Source of the DNA: Gammaproteobacteria bacterium
GTDB taxonomy: Bacteria > Pseudomonadota > Gammaproteobacteria > Enterobacterales > Psychrobiaceae
Assembly (NCBI GenBank): GCA_013214885.1
Contig: JABSRS010000053.1
Span: forward strand, 1-12,858
Reading direction: 5' to 3'
DNA length: 12,858 nt
Of the stretch, positions 9,855-12,858 are shown piece after piece; position 1 is the stretch's first letter; every line of letters starts with the position of its first letter. The notes below the pieces were generated by a model that ran no database searches, was not told the origin of the DNA, and saw only the letters and a program-made list of their open reading frames with translations. Made by a program: the position numbers and the translations under genes.

Positions 9855-9868
9855 AATTTGTTATCTCT

Positions 9869-10543
9869 TTATTTCTTTACGCTTGCAAGTTGCTGACGCA
9901 TGCTATCAACAACTTCTTTATAATCAGGTTGGTTAAATATGGCTGAACCGGCGACAAACATGTCGGCGCCCGCTGCAGCTATCTCAGCAATATTATCGAC
10001 TTTAACGCCGCCATCAACCTGTAATCGAATATTTCGGCCACTTTTGTCAATTAACGCTCGAACTTGACGTAATTTATCTAAAGTTGAAGGAATAAAGCTC
10101 TGGCCGCCGTAACCAGGGTTAACCGACATTAGTAAAATAACATCTAGTTTATCCATCACAAACTCAAGGCACGTTAATGGTGTACCTGGATTTAAAACAA
10201 CCCCCGCCTGACACCCTTGCTCTTTAATAAGCTGCAGCGTGCGGTCTAAATGACCAGTAGCTTCTGGGTGAAACGTAATAATTGAGGCACCTGCTTTAGC
10301 AAATTCTGGCACCAGTGCATCAACAGGAGAAACCATCAAATGAACGTCAATCGGTGCCGTAATACCGTAATCACGTAGTGCCTTACAGACCCCAGGACCA
10401 AACGTTAAATTAGGAACGTAATGATTATCCATCACATCAAAGTGAACCACATCGGCTCCAGCGGCTAATACTTTGTCGACATCTTCACCAAGACGCGCAA
10501 AATCAGCAGATAAAATAGAGGGAGCGATCAGGTAATCAGTCAT
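9869..10543 (-). CDS. rpe: Ribulose-phosphate 3-epimerase
   Basis: Rpe interconverts ribulose 5-phosphate and xylulose 5-phosphate in the pentose phosphate pathway, using a metal-dependent TIM barrel. I chose the ATG at 10543 (224 residues, [15 protein letters not shown]), which matches the 225-residue E. coli protein. An upstream in-frame TTG at 10573 would add ten residues without family support. Metal and catalytic residues are visible: H34 and D36 in [15 protein letters not shown]68 in DVHLM, and D177 in LQVDGGV. Phosphate-binding loops are NPGYGGQSF (142-150) and VAGSAIF (197-203). The gene is first in an rpe-trpS unit. The usual enteric neighbours dam and gph are missing on either side. 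Confidence 0.97.
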   Translation of the reverse strand: MTDYLIAPSILSADFARLGEDVDKVLAAGADVVHFDVMDNHYVPNLTFGPGVCKALRDYGITAPIDVHLMVSPVDALVPEFAKAGASIITFHPEATGHLDRTLQLIKEQGCQAGVVLNPGTPLTCLEFVMDKLDVILLMSVNPGYGGQSFIPSTLDKLRQVRALIDKSGRNIRLQVDGGVKVDNIAEIAAAGADMFVAGSAIFNQPDYKEVVDSMRQQLASVKK

Positions 10544-10630
10544 TGCGAAATCCAATTGATTTAAAAAGCGCAATTGTACAGGACAGTGGGAATACGGGCT
10601 AGTTTTTGTTCGATGTTTTATTTACAACAA

Positions 10631-10653
10631 GGCGAGCCACAGACGGGCTCCCC
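10631..10653 (-). terminator. Candidate weak terminator after the TorF-family gene
   Basis: Arms ggcgagcc (10631-10638) and ggctcccc (10646-10653) pair over 8 bp with one mismatch around a 7-nt loop. On the minus strand the hairpin is followed by TTGTTGTAAAT rather than an unbroken T run. It lies about 37 nt after the stop of the TorF-family gene and 88 nt before rpe, so it probably separates the two transcripts, with some read-through possible. Confidence 0.45.
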
Positions 10654-10689
10654 AAGTAAAAAAGGTTATATCTAATATGGTCTAATAAT

Positions 10690-11346
10690 CTATAAGTCAA
10701 AGTCGATAGAATATGAAACACTCACCAAGAAATCAGCATCAATCGCATCACTATCGGTATCGGTTAGACCAAAGCTAAAACCATTTTTGCTCAGGCTAAT
10801 GCCATAGTCACTATACCCTTGCGCGCCATCGAAACTCGAGTGACCATAATGTAGGCCTAATTCTAGACCGTCGCTGATCTCAAAGGCGATATCGGCAAAC
10901 GCGTAATCACTATCACCAAAATCATCCCCCCATTGTGAATCCGCTAATATATGGTAGCCAATAGTGACAACCTGCCATGTGACATTGGCATACACTTCAC
11001 TAAAGGCTAAGTCGTCCCCTCCTGGGTAACCGTAGTAGAGATAACCAACATCCAAGGCTAATTCGTTTATTTCGAAACGGTAGCCGCCATAGACATCAAT
11101 TTCGGCGGTGGTTTGATCGCTAAAATCAACATTTGACGCCCATGCCCCTAAATAAAAGCCAGCACTGGTGTCAAAGTCGATGCCCCCAGAAACGCCAGCC
11201 TGATTTTGAGTTTGCGACACTCCACGCCAAATATAATTGTTGCTAATACTGGCATTGGCACTTAAACCATCTAGTGCATAGGCATTGCCGCCAATTAAGC
11301 TCGTAAGACTAACGACACTAGCTACAACCACACTCAACTTGTTCAT
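10690..11346 (-). CDS. TorF-family putative porin (Gcw_chp outer-membrane protein)
   Basis: This 218-residue protein carries a signal peptide (hydrophobic VVVASVVSLTSLIGG, cleavage after NAYA at residue 24). The rest is made of alternating amphipathic strands rich in Gly, Tyr, Asp and Ser, as in an outer-membrane beta-barrel. The N-terminal block NYIWRGVSQTQNQ (37-49), then GGIDFD, GFYLGAWASNVDF and EIDVYGGYRFE is the signature I associate with the TorF/Gcw_chp family (TIGR02001, PF09694). Substrate is unproven. From memory, family members often sit beside glnK-amtB, which suggests a link to nitrogen uptake, but those genes are not next to it here. AAGGAA precedes the ATG. The upstream region has an NtrC-like dyad and a sigma-54-like promoter, fitting the same idea. 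Confidence 0.88.
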   Translation of the reverse strand: MNKLSVVVASVVSLTSLIGGNAYALDGLSANASISNNYIWRGVSQTQNQAGVSGGIDFDTSAGFYLGAWASNVDFSDQTTAEIDVYGGYRFEINELALDVGYLYYGYPGGDDLAFSEVYANVTWQVVTIGYHILADSQWGDDFGDSDYAFADIAFEISDGLELGLHYGHSSFDGAQGYSDYGISLSKNGFSFGLTDTDSDAIDADFLVSVSYSIDFDL

Positions 11347-11395
11347 TCGATATTCCTTATTAATTAAAAAAATAAATTATTGTTAAGTCTTTAAT

Positions 11396-11411
11396 TGCAC
11401 AATCCACACCA
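11396..11411 (-). promoter_or_regulatory. Candidate sigma-54 (RpoN) promoter of the TorF-family gene
   Basis: On the minus strand the sequence TGGTGTGGATTGTGCA places GG and GC exactly 12 bp apart, as in the -24/-12 consensus TGGCACG-N4-TTGCA, with 8 of 12 defined bases matching. It would start transcription near 11385, about 39 nt before the start codon. The flanking element matches are imperfect. The case rests on the spacing and on the NtrC-like site upstream. Confidence 0.45.
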
Positions 11412-11474
11412 AACCACTTAATTATTGATTTAAATAGCTAATTATTGGTCATGTCAGTATTTAATGGCGGTGAC

Positions 11475-11512
11475 TGCACTTGCATTGTGCAGCGATAGAT
11501 AAAGATGGTGCA
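11475..11512. promoter_or_regulatory. NtrC (NRI) enhancer-like site plus downstream half-site
   Basis: At 11475-11491 TGCAC and GTGCA form a perfect dyad around 7 bp, total 17 bp, matching the NtrC consensus TGCACY-N5-RGTGCA at 11 of 12 defined positions. A second right half-site GGTGCA ends at 11512. A full site there would be centred 21 bp, about two helical turns, from the first. The strong site is centred about 98 bp upstream of the predicted sigma-54 start for the porin gene, a typical enhancer distance. Confidence 0.55.
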
Positions 11513-11588
11513 TAAAATCGCGGTTTAGAGCATAAATAGATAGACTCCGCCGCACAGCACGATAAAATAGCAGGTCGGTCGGTCGAAA

Positions 11589-11610
11589 ATTATCTAACTA
11601 ATTAGATAAT
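11589..11610. repeat. A/T-rich inverted repeat upstream of crp
   Basis: Arms attatctaa (11589-11597) and ttagataat (11602-11610) are perfect over 9 bp around a 4-nt spacer, and six T follow at 11616-11621. It could be a repressor or activator operator overlapping the crp promoter, since a TATTAT lies 15 bp beyond. The low GC content makes a terminator role unlikely, although the T run imitates one. Confidence 0.5.
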
Positions 11611-11664
11611 ATTGGTTTTTTCGGCTATTATTTTAATATGTTTAACTAACTTTAATGAGGGTTT

Positions 11665-12300
11665 ATGTCTTTAATTAAAAAACCACAGCAGGATCCAGTA
11701 ATCGACTGGTTTCTTTCGCAGTGTCATTTGCATAAGTACCCTAAGAAAAGTACGTTAATCCATCGTGGTGATGTTGCTGACACCTTGTATTACATTGTTG
11801 AAGGCTCGGTCGCGGTATTAATCAAGGATGATCAAGGCAAAGAAATGATTTTGTCTTACCTATCAAAAGGTGACTTCTTGGGTGAGATGGCTTTATTCGA
11901 AGATGAGCCAGAACGCACCGCCTGGGTTAAAACTCGTGCTCCATGTGTTATTGCCGAAGTGTCTTTTGCCAGATTTAAGCAACTGATTCAGGTTAATCCT
12001 GAAATCTTAATGCGTTTATCAAAGCAAATTGCTGGCCGACTGCAAAATACCAGTGAAAAAGTCAGTGATTTGGCATTTTTGGACGTCACAGGAAGAATTG
12101 CTCAAACGCTACTGAACTTGTGTAAGCAGCCTGATGCGATGACCCATCCTGATGGGATGCAAATCAAAATCACTCGCCAAGAAATTGGTCAAATTGTCAG
12201 TTGTTCTCGTGAGACCGTTGGTCGTGTCTTGAAATTACTCGAAGAGCAGGGGCTAATATCAGCCCATGGCAAAACGATTGTTGTTTTTGGCACGCGTTAA
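11665..12300 (+). CDS. crp: cAMP receptor protein (CRP)
   Basis: CRP is the cytoplasmic global regulator that binds cAMP and activates or represses carbon-use, respiration and many other genes. Its 211 residues compare with 210 in E. coli, with which it is largely identical by eye. The N-terminal cyclic-nucleotide domain shows [14 protein letters not shown] and the phosphate-binding cassette [19 protein letters not shown] (69-87), including R84 and T85 where E. coli has Ser. T129/S130 at the dimer-helix start also match. The activating-region-1 stretch [10 protein letters not shown] is conserved. The C-terminal helix-turn-helix [17 protein letters not shown] keeps the DNA-contacting Arg182, Glu183 and Arg187, so the TGTGA/TCACA specificity should be retained. 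The start has a close GAGGG. It is monocistronic. Confidence 0.98.
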   Translation: MSLIKKPQQDPVIDWFLSQCHLHKYPKKSTLIHRGDVADTLYYIVEGSVAVLIKDDQGKEMILSYLSKGDFLGEMALFEDEPERTAWVKTRAPCVIAEVSFARFKQLIQVNPEILMRLSKQIAGRLQNTSEKVSDLAFLDVTGRIAQTLLNLCKQPDAMTHPDGMQIKITRQEIGQIVSCSRETVGRVLKLLEEQGLISAHGKTIVVFGTR

Positions 12301-12303
12301 CAG

Positions 12304-12343
12304 CTTAATTTTCGATTAAGTCGATGGAACATTCGGCTTAATC
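12304..12343 (+). terminator. Candidate weak terminator after crp with two alternative folds
   Basis: gattaagtcg (12314-12323) pairs with cggcttaatc (12334-12343) over 10 bp with one G-U pair. Alternatively cttaat (12304-12309) pairs with attaag (12315-12320). The two folds share bases and exclude each other. Only ttaaata follows, so a classical intrinsic terminator is not clear. Confidence 0.35.
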
Positions 12344-12507
12344 TTAAATACTCCCTCACAGGTCAGACCAAGCTCTTCGTCATATCCACTTGAAATAAAA
12401 CAAAATAAACAACCAACAGTTCAAAACTTGAACAATTATTATGTTTTTTTGAGCAAAAACTCTATACGAGTCGCCATTCTATTGCTAACATCAGTTCTAA
12501 CAAATGT

Positions 12508-12526
12508 TTCAAACATACGTTTTGAA
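12508..12526. promoter_or_regulatory. PsrA-like operator upstream of the acyl-CoA dehydrogenase gene
   Basis: TTCAAA (12508-12513) and TTTGAA (12521-12526) flank a 7-bp centre. Within it, CAAAC-ATAC-GTTTT matches the PsrA pattern (G/C)AAAC-N2-4-GTTT(G/C) at 9 of 10 positions. PsrA is the TetR-family fatty-acid-responsive repressor known in Pseudomonas and predicted in Shewanella to control beta-oxidation genes. The site lies about 103 bp before the start codon. Match by eye only. Confidence 0.45.
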
Positions 12527-12629
12527 TTAAAATTTTGAGTGCTTAACTATCCAATAATTGCCACGGCAAATTATCAGAATAATTAAACTAGCTCGTACTC
12601 ACATTATAAAAAATACAACTGAGGTCACT

Positions 12630-12858
12630 ATGCCAGAATATAAAGCTCCGCTAAAAGACATCGAATTCGTAATGAACGACGTGCTCAACTTTGAGCAACA
12701 CTATGCAAGTCTACCAGGTGGCGAAGAAGCCACTCCAGATTTAGTAAATGCAATCTTGGTTGAAGCGGCTAAATTTTCTGAAGAAGTGCTATCTCCAATT
12801 AACCAAACGGGTGATCAGCAAGGTTGTACTCGTCACGAAGATGGTAGCGTACCCACTC
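12630..12858 (+). CDS. Acyl-CoA dehydrogenase, N-terminal fragment (3' end outside window)
   Basis: The frame opens at ATG 12630, behind a GAGG site, and runs to the window end for 76 codons. The N-terminus MPEYKAPLKDIEFVMNDVL, followed by SLPGGEEATPDLVNAILVEAAKFSEEVLSPIN and GDQQGC, resembles the roughly 600-residue acyl-CoA dehydrogenases with an extra C-terminal domain (the PA0506/FadE1-like group). These are FAD enzymes that perform the first step of fatty-acid beta-oxidation and pass electrons to ETF. The FAD- and substrate-binding regions lie beyond the window, so chain-length preference cannot be judged. The PsrA-like palindrome upstream fits a fatty-acid degradation role. Confidence 0.88.
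   Translation, partial: MPEYKAPLKDIEFVMNDVLNFEQHYASLPGGEEATPDLVNAILVEAAKFSEEVLSPINQTGDQQGCTRHEDGSVPT

Larger units (their letters stand above)
11347..11664. other. 318-nt divergent regulatory region between the porin gene and crp
   Basis: This A/T-rich stretch contains no credible gene. Toward the porin it holds a sigma-54-like promoter (11396-11411) and an NtrC-like dyad (11475-11491) with an added half-site (ggtgca, 11507-11512). Toward crp it holds three tandem GGTC units (11573-11584), a 9-bp dyad (11589-11610) followed by six T (11616-11621), and a possible -10 TATTAT (11626-11631). The crp ribosome binding site is GAGGG at 11657. No TGTGA-N6-TCACA site for CRP autoregulation is visible. 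Confidence 0.6.
12301..12629. other. 329-nt intergenic region between crp and the acyl-CoA dehydrogenase gene
   Basis: No gene is supported here. From left to right it holds overlapping weak hairpins after crp (12304-12343), a perfect small inverted repeat GTTCAA-aac-TTGAAC (12419-12433), a seven-T run (12444-12450), a PsrA-like palindrome (12508-12526), a lone TTGCCA (12558-12563) that could be a -35, and a GAGG ribosome binding site at 12621-12624. No convincing full sigma-70 promoter with a 16-18 bp spacer was found. Confidence 0.6.

Noticed and set aside
10544..10573. Ten-residue N-terminal extension of rpe from a TTG
   Set aside because: Rpe proteins start at the position of the ATG at 10543; the extension has no family support.
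10573..10578. TACAAT on the minus strand as an rpe promoter -10
   Set aside because: There is no recognisable -35 hexamer 16-18 bp upstream; too weak to annotate.
12419..12450. GTTCAA-aac-TTGAAC hairpin followed by T7 as an intrinsic terminator
   Set aside because: The stem is only 6 bp and A/T-rich, the loop is 3 nt, and the T run begins 10 nt after the stem.

Overview
The window is ordinary chromosomal DNA from a gammaproteobacterium. It is A+T-leaning, and the proteins look most like those of marine Alteromonadales-type relatives of Shewanella. The evidence is a complete enteric-style leuBCD set behind leuA, a CRP with E. coli-identical DNA-recognition residues, the srkA-dsbA pair, and an acyl-CoA dehydrogenase of the PsrA-regulon type. 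The placement is inferred from protein resemblance and gene order; no database was searched. I see no mobile element, CRISPR array, tRNA or rRNA.

Layout. 1-3827 (+): the end of leuA, then leuB, leuC and leuD, tightly packed (35-nt gap, 1-nt overlap, 9-nt gap), giving the leucine branch from 2-isopropylmalate synthesis to 2-oxoisocaproate. A 13-bp perfect hairpin separates it from a convergent gene. 3873-6638 (-): a large soluble protein with four PAS-like regions, a catalytically broken GGDEF domain and a broken EAL domain, probably a c-di-GMP-responsive or protein-binding regulator rather than an enzyme. 6729-8733 (+): a small acidic conserved hypothetical gene overlapping srkA (stress-response kinase), then dsbA (periplasmic disulfide oxidase) with its own likely promoter. 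A strong hairpin terminator serves dsbA and the convergent trpS. 8850-10543 (-): rpe followed directly by trpS, without the gph usually found between them.

10690-11346 (-): a TorF/Gcw_chp-family outer-membrane protein. Upstream of it is a dyad closely matching an NtrC enhancer, about 100 bp from a GG-N10-GC sigma-54-like promoter. This predicts nitrogen-limitation control and is the most interesting regulatory observation here. 11665-12300 (+): crp. 12630-end (+): the first 76 codons of an acyl-CoA dehydrogenase with a PsrA-like operator about 105 bp upstream.

I did not find an undescribed multi-gene system. The points worth checking are the NtrC/sigma-54 architecture, the doubly degenerate GGDEF-EAL protein that keeps its RxxD inhibitory-site motif, and the CPAC (not CPHC) active site of DsbA.
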